A stretch of DNA of 64,000 nt from NCBI GenBank assembly GCA_000611775.1, contig KK106983.1, forward strand, positions 4,717,818 through 4,781,817, given 5' to 3'. This document shows, piece after piece, positions 12,637 to 24,500 of this stretch. The translations under genes were made by a program, and so were the position numbers. The notes under the pieces were generated by a model, which saw nothing but the letters and a program-made list of their open reading frames with translations, made no database searches and had not been told where the DNA came from. Source of the stretch: Umbilicaria muhlenbergii. Lineage: Eukaryota > Ascomycota > Lecanoromycetes > Umbilicariales > Umbilicariaceae. Positions within the stretch are counted from its first letter, which is position 1. Each line of letters begins with the position of its first letter.

Positions 12637-12672
12637 CCTTAGGTCCGCTATCCTCCTTAGGTCCGCTATCCT
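12637..12672. repeat. 18-bp direct duplication
   Basis: The 18-mer CCTTAGGTCCGCTATCCT occurs twice in perfect tandem in the RAD16 3' flank. It looks like a recent slippage or duplication event and has no obvious function. Confidence 0.8.
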
Positions 12673-12874
12673 CAGCTATGACTGCACAAGCAAGGCCTAA
12701 CAGCTGAGCCTTTGCTTCATGTAACAGTAAGCCTGGGGAGCCTCCAGCGTCCAGCCTACCTTTACCTGCTACGCTATGTAAATGCGGAGCAACAAATCAA
12801 CTCTGCAGTGAGTACGCCCAACTAAAAGCTTGCGAATCGTAACGATGCATCTGCAAAACGTTGTCCCGAACAAA

Positions 12875-15800
12875 CTAAGAACCCCGGAACAGGAACTGCA
12901 TATCCTCAGGGGTGAGCTTCTCCATCGCCACTTCGTCATTGTTGATAGTACCGTTGATCATGTTCGCTTTCTTCTCTTGCAGCATTACCATGCGCGACTC
13001 GACCGAGTCTTCGATGCAGAGTCGCGTGATAACACAAGGCCGCTTTTGACCGATGCGATGGCAGCGATCAGCAGACTGCCACTCCGCCGCCGGGTTCCAC
13101 CATCTATATACTTGTTAGCAGTCAAAACGATGCTGCATGCGCAGAGACAAAGGAACTGGCAGTTCTCAGTGTAGGGATCCCCTTGTTTGCTCAATGACGA
13201 AAAATGACCTTTGGAGAAGCAAATCCTAGTAATGAGAACCCTAGGGCCTAGTAGCCTCTAAGATTTCACAACGGCTGTTCTTCAAAGTCTCTTGTCTTTA
13301 TTGAATCATCGAGGGGAGCCTCTGCTGACTACCGCCCGCTGGGCGCCTCACTGGGGACTGGCTTAACTTACGGATCAATGATGAAAACCCTTGACGCTTC
13401 TGTCAAGTTCAATGCTACTCCCCCTGCTTTGAGCGATACCAGGAAGACCTCCACGTCTGCGTTGTTCATGAAATACTCAATCGACTTCTGCCGTTGGGTT
13501 GGACTCATGCTTCCGTCTAGCATTACGGTGTTGAAGCCCGCCCGGCGTAGACGCCACTCCACAAGCTGAAGCATGGATGTAAACTGAGAGAACACGATCG
13601 ACTTATGGGTTTGCTTTTTGCTTCTCAACTTATAAAGGTCGTAAACAAGCATCTCGATCTTCGTTGAAGAGGTCCAGTCTTCCATCTTGATCCTGTTGAT
13701 GATCGAGCTTTTCTTCACGTGATCCTCATCCTGCTCAATATCTGGCTGGTCGAAATCAATAGCCAGAGGAATGTGACAGCGCGGACAGTCCGGCTCCCCG
13801 TTTGTTCCATCCTCAAAGGAGCGTACGTAATCTCTAGCGCATTTTCGACAGAACTCATGATGACATCTGGAGCGGAGGGCCTCCCTGTGGTTTCGTTAGC
13901 TGATAGATCGAGGCAGGGCTTATGGAGGGGTGTTGTACTCAGCAACTTCATCACATATGCTGCAGACCAGTACGTTCTGGCCCCCTTCAGCGTGCTTCTT
14001 CAGGATGAGGTCAGGATGCCCAGCAACTTGTCGCATTTGCATGATGAGACCGAAAATGTTGGCGTAGTTGTTCAGCATGACACCACGGCTGACATAGGTA
14101 TCAAATTGTCGCGTGGTGTTGCTCATAATGCTGGACGAGAAGTCCCGTTCAATCTCGCCAAAGAACTCATTGTGAATGATAACTTCCTTCGGCGGCAGCT
14201 CCATGGATGCTGTGTGGTCGCGCTTCATACGTCTGAGCATAATGCGGTCGGTAATCAACCTCAATTTTCCCAAAGCTGCTCGACGAAGTTCAGGGTCTTC
14301 TCCTTGTGTTATAGGATTGAGGAGTTCTTGGTTGAAGATTGACACATGATCGAACCCCCTGTGGTTACAGTGGGTACATCTCTTATCGGTGGACTGAGAC
14401 CAATGTAGTTCCGCACAGGAACAGACTTTGCAAAAGTAGCATGCGAAAGGCTTTACCTCCAGAAATCGCAGAAGAGAAAAGAACTCTCCAATCCGGTTCT
14501 GGACCGGTGTGCCAGAGAGGCACCACTTGTATTGCGCCTTCAGGGCGAAGCAGGCCTTAGCAACGCTCGTTGTCCGTGTTTTGATACTGTGCGCTTCGTC
14601 CAAAATCAAGCGGTGATATTTGATGGCATGGATGAGACTATCTTCTTTGACTAGGCCGTCGTCACGCTTCCAGCCTTTTGACTCTTTGCGGTACATGGAC
14701 TCAAGACCGGAATAGGAGATCATGATCACATCATAGCACTTAAGGTCTTTTTTTTTGAGAGACTTGACCTTCGGATTCGAGTTGTGGTACACCAACACTT
14801 TGAGCTTACCATCGGTGTACTCCTTAATCTCATTCTGCCATTGTAAGAGAGCAACCGGTGGTAACAAAATCAGAGTCGGATCCTTCGCTGGGTAGTCGGA
14901 CATAATGAGAGAGACTGCTTGGATGGTCTTGCCCATGCCCATCTCGTCACCCAGTAAACCACCCTTCCACTGAGATTCTTCTTGCCTCGTCATCCAGTTT
15001 AAGCCTTCCAGCTGAAACGACTTGAGCTTACGGGTGATGGCCTCCGGCTGCTGAGCCTGGACTGGAATTATAAGCGGAACATTGGCAAGCGTATCCCACA
15101 TGGTTTTAATCTCAGGATGGGCGTGCTCGAGCTTCTTGCGCTCTTTCTCAGCCTGTAGGATATTTTAGCAGTAGCACACGCTATGAAGGGAGCGCCCTCA
15201 CCCTCGAGGTCATCCGTGAAGCTGGACCAGTGCGTGCAGCGGTAGAATTTCGCGTCGTCCCGGCTCGACGGATCCTATGCGGACGACGGACACTCGGAGC
15301 AGTGGCCGAAACCATTGGGGCCTCCGGCTGCTGGAGCAGATCCTCGTCCTCCTCTCCTGCAGAGCCCTCTGAATCCAAGTCTTCAGAAACAAATTCAGAG
15401 ATGTAGTCAGAAAGCTCGGAGTCTTCTGTATCCACAATGCCTATGGAGGTTTTCTCTGCAATAGATTTCCTGGCACTATCACGAGCCGCGCGACTTGGCA
15501 GAGTCATCCGCCCGCCGGTTCTGATCTTCTTCGCCTTTGGACGACCGACATCAATGGGAGTCTCAAAGCCTGACAAGTCTGATGACATATCGGAGATAGA
15601 GTCGCTCTCCTCAGAATCCTCGACCAGTTTTCGTGCCACTGCCGGTTTTCCACGGTTCGGTGCAACCTCTTGGTATTCTTCCTCCTGTAAAGCTTGAGCA
15701 AGCAGGGCATCGGCCTCCATCGTAACTTCCGCAAGCTCGTCTACCTCCCCCCGTTTGCGTTTCCCGTTCGCTCCGCTTAGAGGGAGCGGGCGTCGATGTT

Positions 15801-16352
15801 CTATCTGCGCCGCGGCGTTCCCTCTCATTGTGAGACGAGACGATGTTTCTACCTTGACAGTGGATTCTGCTGGTGTGGCCACTGCACTAGTGCCCGGTGT
15901 GTCGTATTCGCTGGACTGGTCACGACGACTTGATAAGACGGAAGAAACCGAAGAAGGACTCTTTGTAGAGATTGGTCTCCCATGTGCAGCGGATGCTTTG
16001 GATTGTGAAGTGGGAATAACGACTCCTTTCAGTAACTTGATTGCGGACTTGGAGCTATCGCCTCGCTCTGAGAGATGGGCCTCATCATCACGGTCACTTA
16101 ACATTTCGAGATCTCCATCGAGCTCGTCCTTGGTGACAAAGGAGTTGCGAGTGCGCCGGAGACTCGAGGGTGTTGAGATCAGCTTTTCGGCAGTGCTGCT
16201 TTGTTGAATGGGTCTTTGTCTCGCCGCTGGCACACGTCTCAGTGAATGTACACGTTACAGGGCCTTATGAATAATCATGGTGACTCACAGGAACGACTGC
16301 TCGTAGAGGTGGTTTCCGGTGCTTTTGGGAGTGGATTTCTTGCCTTGACCAT
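12875..16352 (-). CDS. RAD16: DNA repair helicase-like ATPase Rad16 (SNF2 + RING)
   Basis: Five exons on minus: 16352-16289, 16226-15202, 15152-13939, 13884-13372 and 13103-12875 (1014 aa). The N-terminal 360 residues are acidic, Ser-rich and disordered. The SNF2 core follows: Walker [10 protein letters not shown] at about 431-439, DEAH at 548-551, a Cys/His cluster (CYFCKVCSC...CTHCNHRG) inside the core, a C3HC4 RING (CSIC...[10 protein letters not shown]...CPRC, about 760-805) and the C-terminal helicase lobe with [30 protein letters not shown] and the terminal [10 protein letters not shown] typical of Rad16. Rad16 with Rad7 forms the damage-recognition and ubiquitin-ligase complex for global genome nucleotide excision repair. 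It is transcribed divergently from RAD7. The last intron is unusually long (268 nt). The start at 16352 follows from splicing through the 62-nt first intron. Confidence 0.95.
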
Positions 16353-17075
16353 CTTGATGGGCGTCAACGTAATATTTATCGCTGAACGTCTCAACAATGA
16401 CCGCTCACCGAAAGTTGATGGAGCAGGTAAGGATGAAAAAGGAAGATAACGACAGAGGCTCAACAGGCTATCGTGGCGGTTGGCTGCAGGGGTTACTTTT
16501 AGCTCTCAGATTGGCGATTTGCCCCCTGAGATCAGGTACCACGTTATCGGAGTGCTCTATCAAACACTCAGTCGACCCTGCAAGAAACGACAGAAACAGC
16601 ACAAGAAACAGTACTGAATGAGAAAATCATGCAAGTTTCCCTGCTGTTGCCAGGAGTCAGTCGATTGTATAAGAAGAGGGAGGTCGCCACTGCGCAAATA
16701 TGCAAATGATCTGAGTCGCCACTTTCTCAGTCGCGTCCCGACGTGATTAGCCGCCACTAGCGCGAAAACCTCTAAAGTAAATCAAGTGAACCTAAGTGAA
16801 GCAAGTGAATTTTAGTTTACATCTTGGATTTGGTGGAAGTGCTTGCAGGAGGAGCCCCAGCTTTCACATCTGGGCGCGTCAGCCACAACCCACGTGTTAT
16901 ACATCGTAAGGTAAGGCAGTCTTCCCTCGTTACCTCGAAGGTCAACGGTCATCTCATCTCAACCCCATAGCTCCTTGGTCGGTTTGGTCGAAGCATTGGA
17001 TCGACAACGGTCACATTGAGTGCCATTGGGATTGACAGAAGGATTTAGTCTGACCACTCAGCTCAAAATGTACTT
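16353..17075. promoter_or_regulatory. Shared divergent promoter of RAD16 and RAD7
   Basis: This 723-bp intergenic stretch separates the start codons of RAD16 (minus) and RAD7 (plus), whose products act in one complex, so it is very likely a common control region. It contains GTAAGGTAAGG at 16906-16916, a copy of the motif seen in other gaps of this window. No other cis-element can be named with confidence. Confidence 0.6.
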
Positions 17076-19157
17076 ATGTGAGCCCTTGACGTATTGACTT
17101 CATCTGATGTCTTTCAGGTCTGGTCGGCGAGCGACCAACAATCGAATCAGGGGACCGTAAGTCAGATCTCCAGTCCCGGGCTTCTTTCCGCTAATCCTCA
17201 TTGTTCCCCCGATCCAGGCAGTCGGCCCTGACAGACTTTCTTGCGGTAAGACGATTCCGAAACCCCTTGGTTGCGGAACGGAGTCCTTACTCATTAATAG
17301 TCCAAAAACATCTCTGCTGCTCAGATTCGCGACGACTACGAACGACGGCGTCAAGCTGCTCAGCAAGGCGCAGAACAAGATGCTGCTGGAAACGAGACTC
17401 AGGTGCCGGCAGACGAGGAACAAGAGGAGGAGCCCCAGGAGACATCAGAGCAGCGAAAAAAAAGGAAACGCCAGGAAGAGAAGGCAATAGCAAAGATCAA
17501 ACAGAGCAAGACTTTCAAACGTCAGAAGGCCTTCAAAGAGGGTGAACCGGATGGCGACGAAGATGATATTGCCTGGGACATGTATGCCAAGTCAAAACCA
17601 CTTCCAGGCCAGCTAGAAAACTGCGAAATTTGCGACAAACGCTTTACCGTTACGGCTTATAGTAAGACTGGTCCAGATGGGGGTTTGCTATGTTCGAAAT
17701 GTTCGAAGGAGCAAGAAGCCGAGAAGAAAAAGGAGAAGAAGCCAAAGAAACCAGCCGTGAGTAGAGACAAGCGGAGGCACCTTCAGAGTAACCTTCTCGA
17801 TGGTATTGTCCGAAATGGATCCAAAACCTTGCAAGAACTTTGTGTTGAGGTCGGTATACCAGAACGCCCTCCGATTGTCGATCAGATCTAACGCTTTGTC
17901 TAGAAAGTTGCAGACAACATCAATGACGTGGAAGAGTTCGGCGACCTTCCAGACACGTTGTTAAATAGGTTGAGCCAAATCCTATCGAGGAGGAGAGTGA
18001 TTACTGCCAGGACCCTCGACCTCTTTCTACGACCCGATCTGAATACTATAGCTATCTACGATTGTGCAAGTAAGTTTAAGTTGAATGGGAGGTCCTATAT
18101 ATCAAAGTGTGTGCTTATTTGTTCTGTTATAGAGCTTGAGACCGACGATTACATTAAGATCTTCTCAATCGTACCGCAAGTCCGAGATTTGAACCTTCGG
18201 AACGCAGGGCAGTTCAAAGATGAGGTCATCGACTACGTTTTGGAGCGAAACATAAACATCCAACATCTTCAGCTGGCAGCCCCTAACCTCGTGTCCGATG
18301 CCAAGTGGCGAGAGTTTTTCCGTAGGAACGGCAGTCGTCTCGAGTCACTTAGGCTGTCAGGCCTAGATTACGCTGTGGACGACGACACCATTGTGCAGAT
18401 GACTGAAAATTGTCCCAATATTAAACGCCTAAAGCTAAAGGAGTGCTTTAAGATCGCTGATCCTTCTCTGGATGCAATCTGCAGGATGAAGAAGCTTGAA
18501 CACCTGTCTCTCCGTCTAAAGCTTCCTACTTCAGCGTCATCCTTGGCGAGCCTCATAACCCAAATCGGTCACACGCTCCGCACACTGTCATTGGAAAGAT
18601 TCGAAAATGCAGATGACAGTGTGCTTGAGACCATACACACTACTTGCACACAACTTGCCAAGCTCCGGTTCACTTTGAACGATTTCTGCACGGACGCAGG
18701 CTTTGTGTCGCTCTTTTCTGATTGGTCAAATCCACCTTTGGCCTTCGCCGACCTTTCCAGCAACCGAGATCTCGACTATGCCAATCCTGATGGGCCCACA
18801 GAACCCACCGGTCTTGCTTCTAATGGGTTCCAAGCCCTGATCAGACACTCTGGCTCGCGTCTCGAACGTCTGGACATCAGCTCATGTCGGCACATCACAT
18901 ACGAGACTTTTTCTGATGTTTTCGATGGCATCAAACAATACCCGTATCTCAAAGACATAAATATATCATTTCTCACGCGGATCGATACTCCAATTCTCGC
19001 AGGCATTTTCAGGAGTTGTCCGCAGTTGACGAAAGTAACTGCATTTGGCTGTTTCAACATCAGAGATGTGGAGGTCCCGGCAGGGGTGGCGCTTATCGGA
19101 GTTCCAAACGCTCAGGACTCTATTGTGCAGGGAGGGGATTATCTAGCAACGCTGTAG
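17076..19157 (+). CDS. RAD7: DNA repair protein Rad7 (zinc finger + leucine-rich repeats)
   Basis: Six coding exons: 17076-17077, 17118-17156, 17218-17245, 17301-17849, 17904-18069 and 18133-19157 (602 aa). The N-terminus reads MSGRRATNNRIRGPQSALT, typical of filamentous-fungal Rad7. The only way to obtain it is with AT at 17076-17077 and G after a 40-nt intron. A coiled Arg/Glu region follows, then a zinc finger (C131-x2-C134-x19-C154-x2-C157), the block KVADNINDVEEFGDLP, and about 300 residues of leucine-rich repeats resembling the C-terminal part of F-box/LRR proteins. Rad7 partners with Rad16 and Elc1 in damage recognition and a cullin-type ubiquitin ligase. The intron at 18070-18132 is 63 nt, a multiple of three without an in-frame stop, so retention would insert 21 residues. 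Divergent to RAD16. Confidence 0.92.
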
Positions 19158-19471
19158 GCGGCTGAGACTTTCTTCATAGGAGGGGGGTAATCTTGTAAAT
19201 GCCATCTTGCTGTCCTTACTCGGAGTACGAACAATGCAATCCTGGGCTTGCCCTAGACCCCCGATAGGGAAACTCTGCCGAACCGAGGTTGAACCCCAGA
19301 TTCTGAGAGAGTGACCTGGGGATTCGGCACTTCTCAGGCCTCAACCTGCACAAGGAAACAGCCAGCACTCTTCCGCCTTCTCTGATACCAGTAAGCAGCA
19401 TCCACGCCTTGGTTGACAGTAGTCCCTACTCACTCTTTCTGACATCCTCACCACCCCGGCGTCAGACCTCA
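19158..19471. other. Short gap between RAD7 and the thioesterase gene
   Basis: This gap of about 314 bp separates two co-directional genes. It holds the RAD7 3' UTR and the promoter of the thioesterase gene. Nothing else is visible. Confidence 0.5.
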
Positions 19472-20493
19472 ATGTCCTTATTTTCACATGCCACCACTGT
19501 CAAACAAGTGAATTCCCACATCTACACCGGATATTTCCCAGAGAATTGGTGCATAGGAAGTGGTCAGTCCTCCCCTCGTGTTGATGAAGCGGGATTGAAC
19601 TACAGTGACAATGCGTTGAAGTTCCCCATGGCGGCTACGTCACCTCCACCGTCCTCTCCGTTGTCAACCTCCACTTCTCTACAACCCTGCGCGCCCAGAA
19701 TCAACCGCATACCATAACACTGCACCTGACCTTTATTCGACGCACCTCTGTCGGGCCCGCCACATTTACTGTATATGACACCAAACTTGGTCGCCAGACG
19801 TCCACTGTTCGTGTCACACTCACGCAGGGGCCCTCAGCCCGCGAAGAAGTGGTTGGCTACATCACAAATTCAAATATAGGCACCGAATCCGGCATAACGC
19901 TGCCCACCCAATGGTCGCTCATACCGTCGCCATATCCCGTAGCCGACCTTGCACGATTAGCGGTAGATGAAGACGAGCACTGGAGATTGCAAAAGCAGCT
20001 CCCTTTCGCTGCCTTCCGGAAAGCATCCCAAAATCTGGATTTCTACTTTCCACGCAAAGGGCAGTTGGCAAACAGCATCATAGACGAATGGATCCGGTTC
20101 TCGAATGGAGAGCGTTTCACCAATCAGTCTTTGGGTTTCGTCGCAGACATGTGGCCGCAGGTAGTGGAGGCATATCGGGACAATAGCAGTAACGGCTGGG
20201 ATCCAGCATCGCCGGCCGTGACTGAACAAAGCACGAAGATGACAAAAAACAAATGGGCTCGTTTCTGGTACCCGACGTTACTGCTTAATCTTGAGATGAA
20301 GAAAGCTCTTCCCAGCAAGGGTGTAGAATGGCTCTTTGTAAGAGTGAGGGCGAAGCAGATCCAGAACGGAAGGATGGACCTGGAGGTTGTGATCCTCGAC
20401 GAACTTGGAGAGATAGTAGCCTTGAGTCAGCACGTGACGCTGATCCTGAGCGCGGAGAGGAATATGGCGGAGAGGCGGGAACCTAAGCTTTAG
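19472..20493 (+). CDS. Acyl-CoA thioesterase-like double-hotdog protein
   Basis: Two exons, 19472-19562 and 19622-20493 (320 aa), joined by a 59-nt intron (donor GTCAGT, acceptor GAAG). Splicing restores CIGSVPHGGYVTS, the N-terminal hotdog turn containing the usual HGGY motif. Later blocks fit a PF13622-type thioesterase: QPHTITLHLTFIRRTSVGPA (second strand set), LGRQTSTVRVTL and a second hotdog half ending in DLEVVILDELGEIVALSQH. Such fungal proteins hydrolyse acyl-CoA thioesters, but the substrate cannot be read from sequence. There is no signal peptide and no obvious peroxisomal SKL-type tail (it ends in EPKL), so it is probably cytosolic. The start at 19472 is the ATG just before the conserved ATTVKQVNSHIYTGYFP block; an upstream TTG-led extension is unlikely to be used. 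Confidence 0.82.
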
Positions 20494-21530
20494 CACTGGA
20501 CATGATTTTGAAGCAGATGTATCTCTTGCGCATGGGTGTCCAGCTGATTGTCATCTTGCCGCCGCGGGCACGGCGACAAATTGCTACTTCGAGTGCTCGG
20601 GACACAAGCAAAATATTTCTGGAGATCCTCTGCATCAAATGCACAACGAAAACCGCGTTATTGATCCGTGATATCAAAAATGCAGACTATAGAGCCCAAC
20701 AGTTTCCGCCTCTAGTAACTGGGCACTTGACCCTCTTCAAGGCTTTCAGTTCGCCGTCAGAACTGCCACTTGATCTGATTGTGCGGCTGGCATATAAGCA
20801 TTGAAACGATGCTTACAACACGTTAGGAGCAATCCCACAAAGTGCTAGGCGCAGGGCCATGATCGGTGGTAGTTCAGAATTAGAGAACTGCTCGACTAGT
20901 TCGCAATCAAGAAAACATTTGAAAACATTAGAAAGCCGTTGAATTCTACAGCTTTCTCTCCAAAGAGACTTATATGTCACTCTCGCTGTCGACTTGTCCA
21001 GAGCGCCTCCTGGTAACGACTCCCACAGACCCTTGAAGACCACGGATTCATGGCTGAAGAGGGCGCGGCTCGCATACGCCGCTTCGGAGCCGCTGCCCCA
21101 CGTTTAAGGTACCTTAACGCTTGCAATACACATGCCTTGGCCTGTTCACCAGGGTAGACGTCCCCATCCTCTGTCACGTCCACCAGGTCCACGTGCAAAT
21201 CTCCTCAACTCCAACTGTACCTAAAGTCCGTTACCTTACAACTATTGTCGCTTGTACCATAGTTCTGTCTCTCGATAGCCTCAAGAATAGGCTTCTTCCA
21301 AGTGGGGGCCCCGGTAGACCTCCATCCGCAAAGACACTGGAACGCCGCACCTGTCACGCCCGTCTAGCTAACATACAAGGCTTCTCGCGGGGGAGGCAGC
21401 CTCCCGATGCCAGCCTATGGTATACCGGGGATATACCAGTATCGGCGACACTCTTTCTCAGGTGCTGTCCAAGACTGTTGACATTTGTGGAACCGCTGGC
21501 TTCATCCCCTGGTGAACCTGATTAGCTTGG
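20494..21530. other. 1.04 kb gap upstream of the ArfGAP gene
   Basis: This gap contains the thioesterase 3' UTR and the promoter of the Csx2-like gene. A perfect palindrome TAAGGTACCTTA at 21105-21116 and TTACCTTACA near 21231 are copies of the recurrent motif. Open frames at 20502-20804 and 21121-21525 (plus) have no recognisable domain and no splice continuity with neighbours; they are probably chance or leader sequence. Confidence 0.55.
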
Positions 21531-24500
21531 ATGGGGAATGTCAGTAGTCGCCTTGAGGATGGCGTGGCGCTCCATCTCAGGGATCAACATCGCTGTATGG
21601 ACAGCTTGCCCCTGCACTTGTACACATCGATGGAGCTGATAGCGCTGCAATGTAGTTTCCATCGCCGCGCTTACGATTACAAACTCCCGCAGGCGGGTCC
21701 TTCTCAACGTTGCCCCGAACGCATTCCCAGCCACGAGGATAACGGCAAGGCGAGACACTGGCGATGAGAGTGTCGTTGATTACATACAGGTATGGATGCT
21801 CGCCCTCCGAACCCAGGGCACGGCGCTGACTTGTGTTCGTTGGAATAGGATCCAGAGTCTTCCTCGACTTCACCACCGTCGTTCATTCTCCGCCTAAACA
21901 ATGAAGATGATCTCATTTTCAACTTCACCTTCGTAATCAGACAAGGGCAGAGCAGTCTAGCGGGCGTTAATGGGACAACATCTATTGCCAACAGCGCAAT
22001 AGACACCTTCATCAACGGGCTCACTTTTGCCTTTGCGTCCACCGGCAAAGATCTTGACAACCTTGTGACTAGAGAATTTCATGCCGATCCAAACCTTCAC
22101 AAAAATGCGAATGTCGAACTCGTAGGGGATTACTCTACAGCTGGGAACGCCTCAGTGCAATTCGACTGGTCATGGAGGTGGCGCCCCCCGAAATTATTGG
22201 AGGATAGGGGTAATGGTTGGCGGAATACCTGTAGCTTCGTGGAGTACGACCAAAGGGCGCACCGTCTCAATACACTTGCGACATTTTCTTTCTGGGTGCA
22301 TAATACTCAGAAGGCTGTGAGCAGTCCCCAATTACTGTCTCCGGGATTCGACTTGCTTGTCCCTCCTAAGCTACGTCTGCCATCATCTCAATCGATCCAA
22401 TCTGCAGTGAGCGACTCTGACGGCCCTTACGATTATCGCGAAGCCCCATCGCCCGTGGAAGTACTAGAGAACGGGTTTCCGTTGGCACAAACGGCGACGA
22501 AGGAGACGGTGAAGGTTGATGTCACTTGCCAAAGACCGGGTGAAGATATGAGTGCCGTTGAGGATGGACCGCTGTTTCGAGCGACTATGAAGGCTCTGGA
22601 GCAGAAGACGGGCAACATGCGCACCAGAATGAAAAAAGTCCTCAGGAAGGCAGAGGCGGCTCAAGCAGCGCAGGTCGAGTGTAACGATGCCGTGTCTGGC
22701 TTCATGGAAGCACTTCGAGAGGCTGCCGCATCCAATGCGAATGCCGTGCAGCCGGCGCTTGAGCATTACTTTGAGAAGATCGCGCGGCAGATCCTGTCTT
22801 ACGAAACGCAGAATACAGTGCACTTGCAGAAGCTCATCATCGAGCCTTTGTCAAAACTTTACAATATCGACATCAAGCAAGCTGAAGCGAAGAAGAAAGA
22901 TTTCGAAGACGAAAGTAGAGATTACTACGCCTACGTTAGTAAATACCTGGGACAACGTCAAGACTCCCTCAAAGAGAAGAAGAGGGTCGAAAGCGACTCA
23001 AAATACCAAAGCAAAAGACGGAATTTTGAGCTCAAGCGCTTTGACTACTCATCGTTCATGCAAGACCTGCACGGTGGTCGAAAGGAGCAGGAGGTACTTT
23101 CACATCTGACCAAATATGCAGAGACGCAGGCCAAAAGCTACCTCTCCACCGCAAAGACGGTTGAGGAGATGATCCCCCAGCTCGACGCGCTCATCCACGA
23201 AGTCAATGAAGCCGACAAAGAGTTCCAGTTCCAGCGGACCGAGAGGGAAGAAAAGCGAAGGACGCTGGAGAAAAGTACCAAAACATACATTGAACCCGAG
23301 GTCAACTCTTCGAGCACGACTCAAACCACGTTGGGCAACCCCAACGGGAGCTACGTTTCGGACTCAGAGTTAGCACGGGCGAGTAGTAATGGCCGCGGCG
23401 GGCTGAACCATAACACATCCACCTCATCGCAGCATAGTTCTGGCTTGTCCGCAGCATCTTCAAACAATGGTTTTTCCAATTCACTGAGTAATCGACCACT
23501 CAGCGGAGCCCCCCTGGTAAGTCCGGGTCAGGATAGATTCAAGGGCATTCGGGATCTCGAAGAGAAAGACTACAGCACGACTGCGGCATTAGACAAGTTG
23601 GCCGGTCCGCAGCGCAAGGAAGGCCTACTGTGGGCGTTGAGCAGACCTGGTTCTCATGTGGATCCCAAAGGACTGAACAAGCAGGCATGGCATAAGTGTG
23701 TATCTCTATGTGGGAACCTAGGATCATAGTTGACTTTCGCAGATTTTGGATCGTCCTCGATCAGGGCAAATTATCAGAGTACAGCAATTGGAAACAGAAG
23801 CTTGATCTCCACATGGAACCTATCGACTTACGAATGGCTTCAGTTCGAGAGGCCCGCAATGCTGAACGACGGTTCTGTTTTGAGGTCATCACACCACAGT
23901 ACAAGCGTGTCTATCAGGCACCTTCGGGAGAAGACATGAACAATTGGATTACCGCGTTGAATAACGCACTACAAAGTGCGGTGGAAGGGCGGGGCCAGCC
24001 CCAGCCTTTTACTCCTCCATCCGCAGGCGAGGGATCCATGCGTCGTGATATTGGATCAATCTTAACAGGGAAAAGCTCCTCCTACTCCGGCCATCATCAA
24101 AATCATCATCACTATTCTCCGTCAAACGCAAGTGCAACTTCGCCGGCGAACAACGTGTCCAGGCGGACGACCGTTGGTGCTCGGCCAACCTACACACGAA
24201 CGGACAGTAACAGCTTCGACGAAAACCCATCCAAGCTGCTTCAAATCATCCGTGACCACGATCAAGGCAACTGTTGGTGTGCCGATTGCGGCTCCGGCAT
24301 CAAAACCGAGTGGGTCTCCATCAACCTAGGCATTGTCCTTTGCATTGAATGCAGCGGCATACACCGCTCTCTGGGAACTCACATATCCAAAGTCCGCTCC
24401 TTGACCCTTGACACGAATTCCTTTTCGACAGATATCGTCGAACTCCTTCTTCAAGTTGGCAACCGTATCAGCAATATGGTATGGGAGGCCAAGCTCGACC

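Larger units (their letters stand above)
11097..12874. other. 1.78 kb gap with small tandem repeats
   Basis: This is the upstream region of the histidine kinase and the 3' flank of RAD16 (both minus). It contains a 9-bp unit (TGGACGGTA) repeated three times near 11596-11623, an 18-bp direct duplication at 12637-12672 and a GTTACCTTACCG motif at 12388-12399. Open frames at 11264-11734 (plus) and 11861-12333 (minus) have low-complexity or Cys/Trp-rich translations with no domain and no splice continuity, so I do not call genes. Confidence 0.55.

Noticed and set aside
13104-13371. A possible box C/D snoRNA in the long RAD16 intron
   Set aside because: A CGATGATTC and a CTGA occur but they do not make a proper C/D pair with a closing stem, so I do not report an RNA gene.
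21121-21525. A 134-codon plus-strand frame just upstream of the ArfGAP gene
   Set aside because: It ends before the clear MGNVSS start, has no domain, and no splice can join it in frame with known exons; it is more likely leader or chance.
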